A DNA stretch of 64,000 nt, from NCBI GenBank assembly GCA_958295925.1, contig CATQHL010000001.1, positions 1,871,753 to 1,935,752 on the forward strand, read 5' to 3'. Both the position numbers and the translations under genes were made by a program. This DNA is from an uncultured Acidimicrobiales bacterium. Its GTDB lineage: Bacteria; Actinomycetota; Acidimicrobiia; Acidimicrobiales; CATQHL01. Positions 1 to 8,554 of this stretch are shown here, one piece after another. The notes under the pieces are model-generated. The model had not been told where the DNA came from and ran no database searches. It saw nothing but the letters and a program-made list of their open reading frames with translations. Position 1 is the stretch's first letter. Each line of letters starts with the position of its first letter.

Positions 1-56
1 CTTGCGATTCCAGTTGCGTTGTCCGTATGCCGTCACGCGCTGGAGCAACAGCCCGG

Positions 57-692
57 TCAGCCCTGCTGCGCCCTCCACAGTGCCAAATCCGGATCCACCG
101 TACGGTCGCGCTTGAGCTCGCTGAAGTTGCCATAACGAGTCAGCCAGGTCGTGTGCTCCCACAGCGCCAGGGCGTCAGCGTCGGTTTCGGGCGGGTTGGA
201 AATTACCGGCCCGAAAATTACCGGCCCGTCCCTGCCATCGAGACCGATGGTCGGCACGCCAAAGCTGCGCGTCTCTGAAACGAGGTTGGCGTGTTCGGCC
301 AATAGAGTTGCCCAAGTAGTCGGGTCCGCCTGCGCCTGAGCGCACATCTCCTGCGGCAGCCCTGCGTCGGCAAGCGCACCGGTGATAGTGCCCTCCACCT
401 GCGCTGACTGCAGACCGTCGAAAATGCGGTTGCCAATCGCTGCGTAGTAGTCGCCCATGGCTTCGTTGCCGAGCCTCTCCCGCACGGCCACGGCGGTACG
501 CAGGGCTTTGATTCCCCTCGACTCCTCGAGGTCGAGATCATCTACAGGGCCTTGGCAGTTGACGATTGCTAGTGAGAACACGCCCCACTCGACCTCCACA
601 GTCCCCAGCTCGATGAGTCGACGGATCCAGCGGAAGGTCTGATAGCACCACGGTCAAACGGGGTCAAAGTAAAACCGGATTTGCTCCGCCAT
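57..692 (-). CDS. DsbA-family thiol oxidoreductase (Rv2466c-like); candidate selenoprotein with in-frame TGA
   Basis: The ORF begins at an ATG (690-692) with a strong Shine-Dalgarno AGGAGG five bases upstream and is 211 codons long if the TGA at 654-656 is read through. Codon 13 is that TGA, inside DPV-(TGA)-PWCY; relatives such as mycobacterial Rv2466c have CPWC there, the first Cys being the nucleophile. The frame stays open on both sides and protein similarity is continuous (RFYFDP before, WCYQTFRW after, FGVPTI with the cis-Pro near residue 147, ELKRDRTV near the end). Rv2466c is a mycothiol-dependent reductase of the DsbA/thioredoxin fold in the cytoplasm. I infer selenocysteine at residue 13. 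The alternatives are a nonsense mutation or sequencing error, with a GTG at 599 giving a 180-residue protein that lacks the active site. No textbook SECIS is obvious; the best local stem (AUCAG pairing with CUGGAU, one bulge) puts its loop 16-23 nt after the TGA but lacks the usual G at the loop start. Confidence 0.72.
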
Positions 693-771
693 TGCGACCT
701 CCTAGTTGCGTTGATATTGCTGCTCACACGCTATCGGGCAGCAGACGTGCGGATGCGCTCGCTCCTCTCTG

Positions 772-3700
772 CTACTCCAAAGGAAGCAGCCTCACCTCGA
801 TGTAACGGTCGGAGGGGAATGCGATGCGGGCCAGGTCGGCGATCTCCTCGATGGTCAGGCTTTCGGTTATTGCCGCCTTTGCGCCCCTGTCCGCAACGAG
901 TTCCAGGCTTTCCTCGGGATGGAATCTCAAGAACGACAAGGCGTTGATCCAGTCTTCGTTTGTCGTCCACCCGAACTCGGTGATAAGCAGGGACTGGGCA
1001 GTTGCAAACTCCTCCTCGGCAGGCCCGTTGGTGGCGAGGTCGGCCAGTTCGGCCAGCAGTGCGTCGGAAAGCTCGTCTAGACGGTCGGGGTCGATGATCA
1101 TTGAGATACGGGTCTCGATCAAATCGTCGGGATCCTGGTAGGAGACAGAGACCTCCGGGTTGTAACTGGCGGTGAGATTTTCCCTGAGCTCAACATGGAG
1201 ACGCGTGCTGAGAATCTCTTTGAGAACTTGCGCGGCGAGTCTCACTCTGAGGTCGGTTTCGACCTCACCTGAAAGCAGCAGCACGAGTTCCCCCTGCTGA
1301 TCCTCGCCTGCCATGACCGTTCTGCGGATTATTCCCGGCGGCGGTGGCGGGTGAGGGTCTATCGGAGCCTCTCGCACGCCACCGTCGGGCAGCGTTCCAA
1401 TGTAACTGGCGGCGAGAGACTCAACTTCTGAGACTTCAAAGTCGCCGACCACGATGTAGAGAAAGTCCCCTGCGTCTGCAAAGCGTTTCCGGAATTCATC
1501 CATGGAGCGCCCTATGTCGAACGTCTCGATTTCTTCGAGTGTCGGCAGGTAGGTGAACCTGGGATCATCGCCGTAACGCTCCTCCCTTACTGCCGACTCA
1601 AGCGCGTTTGACGCAAGCACGTCCTTGTTCTCGATCGCCTGCCTCCATTGGCTCAGTTCGCTTTCTACTATGGCTTCTTCCGCCATCGGGGCCGTCATGG
1701 TCAGGTGAATAAGCTGGAACAGGGTCTCCAAGTCTTCGAGGGCTGCTCTCGCAATCACGTATTCGCTGTTGTGATCGAGGTATGTCCGAATCGAAAGCAC
1801 ATCGTCGGCGAGCATCTGGTTGAGCGTCACCCTGTCGTAAGGCCCGACCCCGCTTCTTCTGGCTATTGCATTGGTGATATCCAGGTGCTTAACAATTTCG
1901 TCGGGCAGAAGCGAGGTGCCGCCGGCGCTGGCTGCCCATACTTGAACTTCCTTTGCCGAAATCTCTGTGGGTTTCAGAAGAACCCGAGCCCCGTTGGGGA
2001 ATTCGATCTGTGTGATGCCCAGGGCAAGTTCTTCCCGAGAGGTGGCTTCTACAGGATCTGGGCGTTCCATAAGGGCTTGGGCAGTGACTGACCAGTCTTC
2101 TCTAGCGGGTATTTCCTCTTCCTGGACACGCTTGCGGATTTCTGCAATGTCGGCCTCGTCGGGCAGCGTCGCAGCAGATTCGTTCACGACTATCCAAAGT
2201 CGAGGCGGTTCCACCGCCAACAGATCCACGATTGCCTCGGCTGCGTCAATACTTGTGAGCTCGTTGAGGATCTCCTCAGCAAGGCGGGTTGAGTCGGTGA
2301 CCGACATGGGTAAATGGCCCAAGGCAAAGTGGCTTACGTATTCACTGGCGTATGCGGAATCTTGTTTTGTGCTGCGAGAGGCGTATTCCTGCTCAATCTC
2401 GCGGCGCATAGCGTCGGTCGCGCGGGTGAATTCCCCGCCTCCAAAGCCGTGCTGTCGAACCCGTTCAAATTCCCTCAGGATGTCCTCGACAGTCCCGAGG
2501 ACGTTGTCTGATTCCGTGTATGCGACTGCGCCCTTGTATCTCACGGATGCGGCATAGTCTCTGCTGAAGGGCCTGAGTTCATTGAAAGCAGCGTTCCCTC
2601 TCAGCGAATCATTGTTGAGGCGTTCCGTGAGGATGTCGAAAGCAATGTCGCGTGCGATTGCTGTACGCCTTCCGTCTCTGGTGTGAAGTTCGGTCTGGGG
2701 TGAGAGCACTTGGGCGATCACGGCGGCCGCAGGGTATTCAGGGTCAAACTGGAACGTCGTCTGTGGTTCACCGGAAGACGTCATCGTCGCTGCAGCCGGG
2801 GCGGGAGCGTCCGGGCCTGCCTTGGGGAGGGATGAGAATCGGTCGATGATGAGTTGTTTGATGGCGTTGGTAGCAAATTCCCCCACCGCCACCACGGCCA
2901 TCAATTCCGGGCGATACCACTCTTCGTAGAATTCTCGCAGACTCTCCGAATCGACTGACATGATACTTTCGGGGGCGCCCAGCACGTCTCTTCCGTAGAG
3001 GTTCGACCCCCTCTTGAACAACTCATCGGAAACAATCCTAAAACGACCGGACAGCCCTTGGCGACCATCTCGATATTCGCCATCCACCACTCCGCGCTCG
3101 GATATGACTTCCTCTTCCGCAAGGGTTGCGTTGACTGCCCACTCATAAAGGATGTCGAGACCGTTGTCGATGGAGTCAACTTCGTTGTCTGCAAGCGAGA
3201 GGTGGTAGTTTGTGAATGTGTAGGTAGTGAAGGCGTTCAGGTCTGGGCCGAATTCGGTTCCCAGTTTCTCCAAGGCTGCGACGAGTTCGTTGCGAGGGTA
3301 TTTTTCTGTTCCGTTAAACATCATGTGCTCAAGGAAATGGGCATACCCCGATTCCTCATCGTTCTCCTGCAGGGTGCCTACCTTCACAACTAGACGAAGT
3401 TCCGCTCGTCCGCCCGGCGAGTCGTTGTGGCGGATGTAGTAGGTGAGCCCGTTCTCGAGGCTGCCTATGAGCAGATTCGGGTCTAGCTCGAATTCCGCAT
3501 CCCCCGGTGCTTGCTGATCAGCAGTGTCGTCCTCCTTGGTTGTTTCCGGTATTCCGGAACCCTCCTCGTCCGTCTCTCCGCTCTCGTCCGCTTGCGGATC
3601 CGCGAGATCGTCTTCGTCGTCTGAATCGTCTCTTGCGTCGTCCTCCCTCTCGGCGTCCCTTGCGTCGTCCTCCCCCTCGGCGTCCTCGCGTTTTACCTCA

Positions 3701-3900
3701 AGCTCCCGGTCCGCCCCTTCGTCCTCGTCGGGAATCCCTTCTGTCGTGGCGGGAGAGGCTTCGGCGACTGTTGTCGTGGTTTCCCCTGTGGGTTCGGAAG
3801 GCACCGCTGTCGGGCGGCTGTCTGGATAACAGGCAGCTGCGGCCAAAACCGCCACTGTGAGCAGCGAAATAACTCGGGCGCGCAAGAATCGTCTGGTCAA
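772..3900 (-). CDS. M16-family zinc metalloprotease, lipoprotein
   Basis: A 1042-residue two-lobed M16 (pitrilysin/PqqL-like) peptidase. The N-terminus has Arg residues, a hydrophobic stretch and a lipobox ending at Cys24 (LAAAAC), so it is probably a lipoprotein outside the membrane. Residues about 57-130 are an extremely acidic linker rich in Asp/Glu. The zinc motif HxxEH is HFLEH at residues 188-192, and the third ligand is probably the Glu near 275 (in ERGVVDGE). A second, non-catalytic M16 lobe follows after about residue 640. The length is near the usual 900-1000 for fused M16 proteins plus the linker. It stands alone on the minus strand, about 80 bp upstream of the DsbA-like gene. The substrate is not evident; peptide turnover at the cell surface is the family role. 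Confidence 0.88.
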   Translation of the reverse strand: MTRRFLRARVISLLTVAVLAAAACYPDSRPTAVPSEPTGETTTTVAEASPATTEGIPDEDEGADRELEVKREDAEGEDDARDAEREDDARDDSDDEDDLADPQADESGETDEEGSGIPETTKEDDTADQQAPGDAEFELDPNLLIGSLENGLTYYIRHNDSPGGRAELRLVVKVGTLQENDEESGYAHFLEHMMFNGTEKYPRNELVAALEKLGTEFGPDLNAFTTYTFTNYHLSLADNEVDSIDNGLDILYEWAVNATLAEEEVISERGVVDGEYRDGRQGLSGRFRIVSDELFKRGSNLYGRDVLGAPESIMSVDSESLREFYEEWYRPELMAVVAVGEFATNAIKQLIIDRFSSLPKAGPDAPAPAAATMTSSGEPQTTFQFDPEYPAAAVIAQVLSPQTELHTRDGRRTAIARDIAFDILTERLNNDSLRGNAAFNELRPFSRDYAASVRYKGAVAYTESDNVLGTVEDILREFERVRQHGFGGGEFTRATDAMRREIEQEYASRSTKQDSAYASEYVSHFALGHLPMSVTDSTRLAEEILNELTSIDAAEAIVDLLAVEPPRLWIVVNESAATLPDEADIAEIRKRVQEEEIPAREDWSVTAQALMERPDPVEATSREELALGITQIEFPNGARVLLKPTEISAKEVQVWAASAGGTSLLPDEIVKHLDITNAIARRSGVGPYDRVTLNQMLADDVLSIRTYLDHNSEYVIARAALEDLETLFQLIHLTMTAPMAEEAIVESELSQWRQAIENKDVLASNALESAVREERYGDDPRFTYLPTLEEIETFDIGRSMDEFRKRFADAGDFLYIVVGDFEVSEVESLAASYIGTLPDGGVREAPIDPHPPPPPGIIRRTVMAGEDQQGELVLLLSGEVETDLRVRLAAQVLKEILSTRLHVELRENLTASYNPEVSVSYQDPDDLIETRISMIIDPDRLDELSDALLAELADLATNGPAEEEFATAQSLLITEFGWTTNEDWINALSFLRFHPEESLELVADRGAKAAITESLTIEEIADLARIAFPSDRYIEVRLLPLE

Positions 3901-4016
3901 TTTGTTCCTTCCACTCCTTAGTCCTGCCCTCTCACGCTAGCGAGGGCCGTCAGCAGCTTCGACGACCGGCTTGCCAAGCTTGGTGCAGGTTCCTTCTTCA
4001 GATAGGCTATTCGGCG

Positions 4017-4253
4017 ATGTCTCGAATCTGCCAAGTGACAGGGCGTAAGCCTTCGTTCGGAAACAACGTTTCACACTCTCACCGGAAGACCCGTCGGCGC
4101 TGGAACGTCAACATTCAAAAGCACCGTTACTGGGTGCCCGGCGAGAACCGCTGGGTGACGCTGAAGTTGAGCGCCAAGGGGATGAAGACCATTAACAAGC
4201 ACGGCATCGAGAAGGTTCTGGCTGACATGCGGCGCAGGGGGGTCAAGATCTGA
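4017..4253 (+). CDS. rpmB: 50S ribosomal protein L28 (Cys-poor form)
   Basis: A 78-residue L28 with the classic start [11 protein letters not shown], the [11 protein letters not shown] segment and a basic C-terminus. Only one Cys is present, so it is the zinc-independent (C-minus) form. Its TGA stop overlaps the ATG of rpmG by one base, so the two are co-translated. In mycobacteria and streptomycetes C-minus L28/L33 pairs are often Zur-controlled paralogs used under zinc starvation, but I see no AT-rich Zur palindrome between 3901 and 4016. It may therefore simply be the sole copy in this genome; the window cannot decide. Confidence 0.95.
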   Translation: MSRICQVTGRKPSFGNNVSHSHRKTRRRWNVNIQKHRYWVPGENRWVTLKLSAKGMKTINKHGIEKVLADMRRRGVKI

Positions 4254-4420
4254 TGCCTGCAGGAAGCGACAAGCGTCCGATCATCAAACTCAAGTCCACG
4301 GCAGGCACCGGCTACACGTACGTGACCACCAAAAACCGAATCAATCAACGGGAGCGGATCACCCTGAAGAAGTACGACCCCGTGGTTCGCAGGCACGTGC
4401 TTTTCCGGGAGGAAAAGTAG
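4253..4420 (+). CDS. rpmG: 50S ribosomal protein L33 (Cys-less form)
   Basis: A 55-residue L33. It shows [16 protein letters not shown] near the start, the conserved TTKNR segment and the [13 protein letters not shown] end. The two CxxC zinc knuckles of the C-plus form are absent. The ATG at 4253 shares its A with the rpmB TGA stop. A hairpin about 50 bp downstream probably ends the two-gene operon. Confidence 0.95.
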   Translation: MPAGSDKRPIIKLKSTAGTGYTYVTTKNRINQRERITLKKYDPVVRRHVLFREEK

Positions 4421-4470
4421 CCCTGCCGGCAGTGACCCTGCCGGCAACCTAAACCTCCAACCCCATTTCC

Positions 4471-4488
4471 GAAGGCAGAAAGGCCTTC
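4471..4488. terminator. Hairpin between convergent rpmG and alcohol dehydrogenase genes
   Basis: GAAGGC-AGAAAG-GCCTTC forms a perfect 6-bp stem with a 6-base loop, in the gap between the ends of two convergent genes. There is no run of T, so its activity as an intrinsic terminator is uncertain. A short direct repeat (CCCTGCCGGCA, twice around 4421-4446) lies just before it. Confidence 0.45.
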
Positions 4489-4560
4489 TAGGGGCAGGGC
4501 TGAATTCTTGGTAAGGCCGATTGCAGGCAATCAGCGTCTGAATTATTGACGGCTCGATGC

Positions 4561-5766
4561 CTAGCGCCGCTCGGAACGCATGTCAAAGACGATCTTCGTC
4601 GACCCTCGACTGCCCGCTTCCCCTGCGTGCCGCACAGCCTCCTGGTAGTCGTCGAGGCGATATCCGGCGGAGACCAACTGCCCCAGATTGGCGGTACGGG
4701 CTAACTCGAACGCCAGATTGAAAGTGTGCGTCACACCGTCGGCCATCTGCTCGCTGCCGTAGGTGTAGGCACCCAGCAGCGACACTTCACGGTGCCAGAC
4801 CGGGGCCAAGTCCACCTTCACTGGCCCGGGCATTCCGCAGATCACCACACGTCCGCGTGGGCGGGTGACTGCGATGGCGTCCGTGAGTGAGCGGGCGCTG
4901 CCAACGGCGTCGATGGCTGCGTGCGCTCCGCCCGATAGGACGTTCCCGTTCATCCGGCAGCCCAGCACTCGTCGCACCGCCCGCCGCAGCTCCTCCGGGG
5001 AGGTCACGATGTCGGCCCCCATTTCCACAGCCAGTCGGCTCTGCTCGGAGTACTTCGCAGCGACGATTATCGTCTCGGCCTCCGAGCCTTGCCGAAGGGC
5101 GGCCACAGCGCAAAGCCCGATCGCCCCTGCACCGATCACAACCACCATGTCGCCTTCGCTCGGATTCGCCCGCAGGGCGGCGTGGATAGCGCTGGCCGCC
5201 GGCTCAATCATCACTGCAGCCTCGTCGCTCAGATCGTCGGGCACCTCGTGGATGCTGCTGCCGTGGGCGATCATCTGAAGCGACCATCCGCCTCCGGTGT
5301 TCTTGCATGCGCCGATCTGCAGACCCGCTCCGAGGGGCTGGGAGACCAGGTGCCCATAGTCGTCCCCGTCTGCCGGAGCCGCTCCGGCGTGGGGGGGCGG
5401 CTCCCCACGGGCGGCGTGCCCCAGCACGGCGTCGAGCACCACCCGGCGACCGTCGTCGGTCTCGCCCAGCACTTCGTGGCCTGGCACAAACGGGAAAGAC
5501 ACCAAAGGCTCGAAGTAGCGGGACGTGCGACCGCTGAGCGTTGCCAGGTCGCTGCCGCAGATACCTGAGAGGGAGGGATGGACAACATGCCAGCCATCTC
5601 CAGGAGGAGAGGGCGGGTCTATCTCGGAGAGCCGCAGGGGGCCGAACTGGGCAACCTTGCCGGGTGCTATGCGGGAGGCGGCCAAGGCTGCCGCGTAACG
5701 GGCTTCACTTCGCTCAAAAACGAGTGCCTTCACCGCGCTTGAGGGTAGTGCGGAGACGCTCCGCAT
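4561..5766 (-). CDS. Zinc-type medium-chain dehydrogenase (MDR family)
   Basis: A 401-residue MDR protein from the ATG at 5766; the frame stays open far upstream by chance, antisense to the next gene. Catalytic zinc ligands are Cys70 (GICGSD), His97-Glu98 (PGHEVLGE) and a later Glu (VMIEPAAS). The Rossmann glycine motif is VIGAGAIGLCA. The structural-zinc loop with four Cys is missing: the segment after residue 115 is rich in Pro, Ala and Asp with no Cys cluster. The substrate is unknown; MDR enzymes oxidise alcohols or polyols with NAD(P). It is divergent from the HD-domain gene and convergent with rpmG. Confidence 0.82.
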   Translation of the reverse strand: MRSVSALPSSAVKALVFERSEARYAAALAASRIAPGKVAQFGPLRLSEIDPPSPPGDGWHVVHPSLSGICGSDLATLSGRTSRYFEPLVSFPFVPGHEVLGETDDGRRVVLDAVLGHAARGEPPPHAGAAPADGDDYGHLVSQPLGAGLQIGACKNTGGGWSLQMIAHGSSIHEVPDDLSDEAAVMIEPAASAIHAALRANPSEGDMVVVIGAGAIGLCAVAALRQGSEAETIIVAAKYSEQSRLAVEMGADIVTSPEELRRAVRRVLGCRMNGNVLSGGAHAAIDAVGSARSLTDAIAVTRPRGRVVICGMPGPVKVDLAPVWHREVSLLGAYTYGSEQMADGVTHTFNLAFELARTANLGQLVSAGYRLDDYQEAVRHAGEAGSRGSTKIVFDMRSERR

Positions 5767-5964
5767 GCAGGTCTCTCCCGCAGGTCTCGACCTCCTTGAG
5801 CCATGAGAACGAATGGCGACTGGCTGCCGTTTCGCAGGGGGGGCACCGCCCGGCCGATGCGAGGGAACATGGGCTGGCAAACTCAGGGGTCGCAAGTGCG
5901 AGACGACGTTTCGGGGCAGACTTACGAAGAGACACCGTCGGGCAAAGCAGGAGGGAAGGGAGCA

Positions 5965-6813
5965 TTGAGAAAATCCGACAGTGAGATGCTTTCGACGAGC
6001 CATGAAGGGGCTGGGCTGAACGGTTTGACCTCCCGCAGTGTCGGGGTCGTGGAGATGCGTGGCATCCTGGAGGGGGCGCTGCTCTCCGGCGACCCTTCCA
6101 GCCGTCTCTGGGGTCTGGTCGATAGCGGTTGGGCCGACCGAATCGTTCCCGAGTTGCCCGCTCTTCGTCTCGAGCAGGACCCGGTTCACCGTCACAAGGA
6201 CGTGCTCAGCCACACGATCGCTGTCACGGCCAAGACCAGCCCCAGTCTCACCCTGCGGCTGGCGGCCCTCTTTCACGACATAGGCAAACCCGCCACCCGC
6301 TCCTACGAGCGCGGCAAGGTGACCTTCTACCACCACGAGGCTGTGGGGGCGAGGATCACGCGAAGGAGGCTGACAGCGCTGGAGTACCCTCCCGCCCTGG
6401 TAGACGACATTGCCGAGTTGGTTCGGCTGTCGGGACGGTTCAAGGGTTTTGCTGGGGGCTGGTCGGACTCTGCCGTGCGTCGCTACGCCCGTGACGCCGG
6501 CCATTTGCTAGGTCACCTCAATGAATTGGTGCGTTGCGACTGCACCACCCGCAACCGGGCGGCTGCGGCCGAACTTCAGTGCCTTGTCGACGCCCTTGAG
6601 GCCCGTATAGAGGACCTGGCCCTGGCAGATCGCCGCGCTGCCGAGCGTCCGCTAATTGACGGAAACGCCGTTATGAGGCATCTTGCCTTGCCACCCGGCC
6701 CGAAGGTGGGGGAGGCGCTGTCGTTCCTGCTTGATCTGCGCCGCAGCAACCCCGAACTTGGGGAGGATGAAACTTTGAAGCGGCTAAGCCACTGGTGGGA
6801 GGAGCACAGATGA
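5965..6813 (+). CDS. HD-domain protein matching the C-terminal half of CCA tRNA nucleotidyltransferase
   Basis: The protein resembles the HD and tRNA-binding part of actinobacterial PcnA: HRHKDVLSH, LAALFHDIGKP (HD motif), FYHHEAVGA, SDSAVRRYARDAG, RCDCTTRNR and DGNAVMRHLALPPGP occur in the expected order. The N-terminal nucleotidyltransferase domain with its GG and DxD motifs is absent, and the upstream DNA is occupied by the divergent dehydrogenase. The frame is open from 5803, but that would leave only 36 bp between divergent genes. A TTG at 5965 follows a purine-rich AGGAGG stretch, and an ATG lies at 5989. It may act as a stand-alone HD phosphohydrolase or pair with a separate nucleotidyltransferase elsewhere. 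Confidence 0.75.
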   Translation: MRKSDSEMLSTSHEGAGLNGLTSRSVGVVEMRGILEGALLSGDPSSRLWGLVDSGWADRIVPELPALRLEQDPVHRHKDVLSHTIAVTAKTSPSLTLRLAALFHDIGKPATRSYERGKVTFYHHEAVGARITRRRLTALEYPPALVDDIAELVRLSGRFKGFAGGWSDSAVRRYARDAGHLLGHLNELVRCDCTTRNRAAAAELQCLVDALEARIEDLALADRRAAERPLIDGNAVMRHLALPPGPKVGEALSFLLDLRRSNPELGEDETLKRLSHWWEEHR

Positions 6814-6894
6814 ACATCAGGGATTGTGAAGGGACGACATCGGACGACGACGACCGCCGACCTTCCTGCGCCGTGTGAGATGTTCACGTATTCT

Positions 6895-6938
6895 CTAGTT
6901 CGATTAAACCTCGCGTTCCTAGTTCGATTAAACCTCGC
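6895..6938. repeat. Two 20-bp direct repeats, candidate operator of the alcohol dehydrogenase gene
   Basis: CTAGTTCGATTAAACCTCGC occurs at 6895-6914 and again, identical, at 6919-6938 (period 24). The core GTTCGATTAAAC is partly palindromic (GTT...AAC). The pair ends about 65 bp before the ATG at 7004, a position fitting a dimeric regulator. No regulator gene is adjacent. Confidence 0.6.
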
Positions 6939-7003
6939 AGGAGAATCCTGAGCACACAAGCACAGGGAGAATCGCAGGCAACTCAAGCACAGAAAGGCAA
7001 GTC

Positions 7004-8086
7004 ATGAAAGCAGCAGTCCTTCGCAGCGTCGGCGACGAAAATCTCGAACTCACCGACGACGTTGAACTCGACGCCGTCGGCCCGAACGACGTGGAGGTAA
7101 GGATCACCCACACGGGGATCTGCCACTCCGACGTTTCTGTGATGAACGGCACGATTCCCCAGGAGGCTCCTCTTGTGCTCGGACACGAGGGGGCGGGTGT
7201 CGTGACCGCCGTGGGAGAGGGCGTGACGAAGGTCGCCGAGGGGGATCACGTCATCGTGGGATGGTCTCCGCACTGCGGGGAGTGCATCTATTGCGTGAAC
7301 CACAAGCGCCCCAATCTGTGCACCACCTTGAACTTCGGGGTGATGCTGCGCAAGAAGTTCCTCAGCGGCGGGGAGCGCCTGGGGGCGATGGTGGGAGCGG
7401 GCACGTTTGCCGAGCGGACTCTGCTGCCCGAGCCGGCTGTGATCAAGATCGACAAGGACATTCCCCTCGAGGTGGCCTCGCTGGTGAGCTGCGGGGTCAT
7501 GACCGGCGTAGGTGCGGTCATTAACACAGCCAAGGTGGAGCCGGGTTCATCGGTGATTGTCTTCGGCGTGGGGGGCGTGGGGGTCTCAGCCATCCAAGGC
7601 TGCCGCCTCGCCGGGGCGTCCGCGATCGTGGCGGTCGACCGCAACCCCGCCAAGCTGGAGGTGGCCAAGCGCTTCGGGGCGACGATGTCGGTCTTGCCCG
7701 AAGAGGTTCGCGACCTGCGCAAGCAGTTCAACTCCGGCGAGGGCTTCGACTATGCGCTGGAATGCATCGGAAACCCCAAAACCATGCGCGCAGCCTTCAG
7801 TGCCGTGCGACGAGGGGGAACCTGCTGCATAGTCGGGGTGGGAGGTCTCGACGAGAAGGTGGAGTTCAATGCCTTTGAGTTCTTCTGGATGGAGAAGACG
7901 CTCGTCGGTTCCTTCTTCGGGAGTTGTGACGTACGCTGCGACTTCCATCGGGTCTTGACGCTTTGGAGGGCGGGCAGGCTTGACCTCGAGGGGATGATAG
8001 ATCGGCGTCTCAGGCTCGAGGACGTAAACGAGGGGCTGGAGGCTGTGCGTGCAGGCGAGGTGGTGCGTCAGGTAATCGAGTTGTGA
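7004..8086 (+). CDS. Zinc-dependent alcohol dehydrogenase (NDMA-dependent/mycothiol type)
   Basis: A 360-residue class III-like MDR dehydrogenase. Catalytic zinc residues are Cys40 (GICHSD) and His61-Glu62 (LGHEGAG). The structural-zinc loop is complete (CGECIYC plus the Cys at 106). The coenzyme motif is FGVGGVGVSA, followed by an acidic residue (AVDRN) that points to NAD. The shape fits NDMA-dependent alcohol dehydrogenases and S-(hydroxymethyl)mycothiol dehydrogenases of actinomycetes. It is preceded by the duplicated 20-bp element and followed by a ferredoxin and its reductase on the same strand, so an alcohol/aldehyde oxidation module is plausible. The exact substrate is not shown. Confidence 0.85.
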   Translation: MKAAVLRSVGDENLELTDDVELDAVGPNDVEVRITHTGICHSDVSVMNGTIPQEAPLVLGHEGAGVVTAVGEGVTKVAEGDHVIVGWSPHCGECIYCVNHKRPNLCTTLNFGVMLRKKFLSGGERLGAMVGAGTFAERTLLPEPAVIKIDKDIPLEVASLVSCGVMTGVGAVINTAKVEPGSSVIVFGVGGVGVSAIQGCRLAGASAIVAVDRNPAKLEVAKRFGATMSVLPEEVRDLRKQFNSGEGFDYALECIGNPKTMRAAFSAVRRGGTCCIVGVGGLDEKVEFNAFEFFWMEKTLVGSFFGSCDVRCDFHRVLTLWRAGRLDLEGMIDRRLRLEDVNEGLEAVRAGEVVRQVIEL

Positions 8087-8281
8087 CTCGATGCATGGAC
8101 GCCTGCTGTTCGATGGCGACTGCCGGGGTGGGCTGATGGACGCCGACGCCAGCGATTCCCTTTGATCGCCGCGAAGGGGTTGAACTTACGCACCTAGGCA
8201 GGCATGTTCAGGAAAAGGGCGGGACAATGCGAATTCAGGTAATCTGAGCCAGTTTCCGTTTGATGAGCAAGGGAGAGGTTT

Positions 8282-8482
8282 GTGAGTTACAGGGTGGTAG
8301 TGAATTTTGACTTGTGCGAGAGCAACGCCGTCTGCATGCAGGTGGCGCCCGAGGTATTCGAGGTTCGAGACGACGACTTCCTCTACATCCTCGACGAGAC
8401 TCCCGCCGAGGAGTTACGGGCCAAGGTGACAGAGGCCGTGCAGCGATGCCCGAAGCAGGCCATCGCCATCGCCGAAGGCTGA
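8282..8482 (+). CDS. 3Fe-4S ferredoxin (P450-type)
   Basis: A 66-residue acidic ferredoxin starting at GTG 8282 after GGGAGAGGTTT. The cluster Cys are C12, C18 and C56 (CESNAVC and RCPKQAI): the CxxxxxC...CP pattern of 3Fe-4S ferredoxins that feed cytochromes P450. The reductase follows 72 bp downstream on the same strand. The nearest P450 in the window is about 39 kb away at 47852, so the pair may serve several oxygenases. Confidence 0.92.
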   Translation: MSYRVVVNFDLCESNAVCMQVAPEVFEVRDDDFLYILDETPAEELRAKVTEAVQRCPKQAIAIAEG

Positions 8483-8554
8483 CACCGCCGAACAGAAGCG
8501 GGCGTCCCGTCTGACGGTGCCCGAGGAAATCTAGACAAGACCTGGCGAGGGAGC

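Noticed and set aside
654-656. TGA read as Trp (alternative genetic code)
   Set aside because: Many genes in the window end at TGA, including this one, so a code change is not tenable.
3507-3860. Ser-rich and Arg/Pro-rich ORFs on the plus strand
   Set aside because: Complement of the acidic linker of the M16 lipoprotein; no ribosome site.
3901-4016. Zur operator upstream of rpmB
   Set aside because: No AT-rich palindrome of the actinobacterial Zur type is present.
5767-6504. Long N-terminal extension of the minus-strand dehydrogenase frame
   Set aside because: It runs antisense through the HD-domain gene and has no family-like sequence; the MDR protein begins naturally at 5766.
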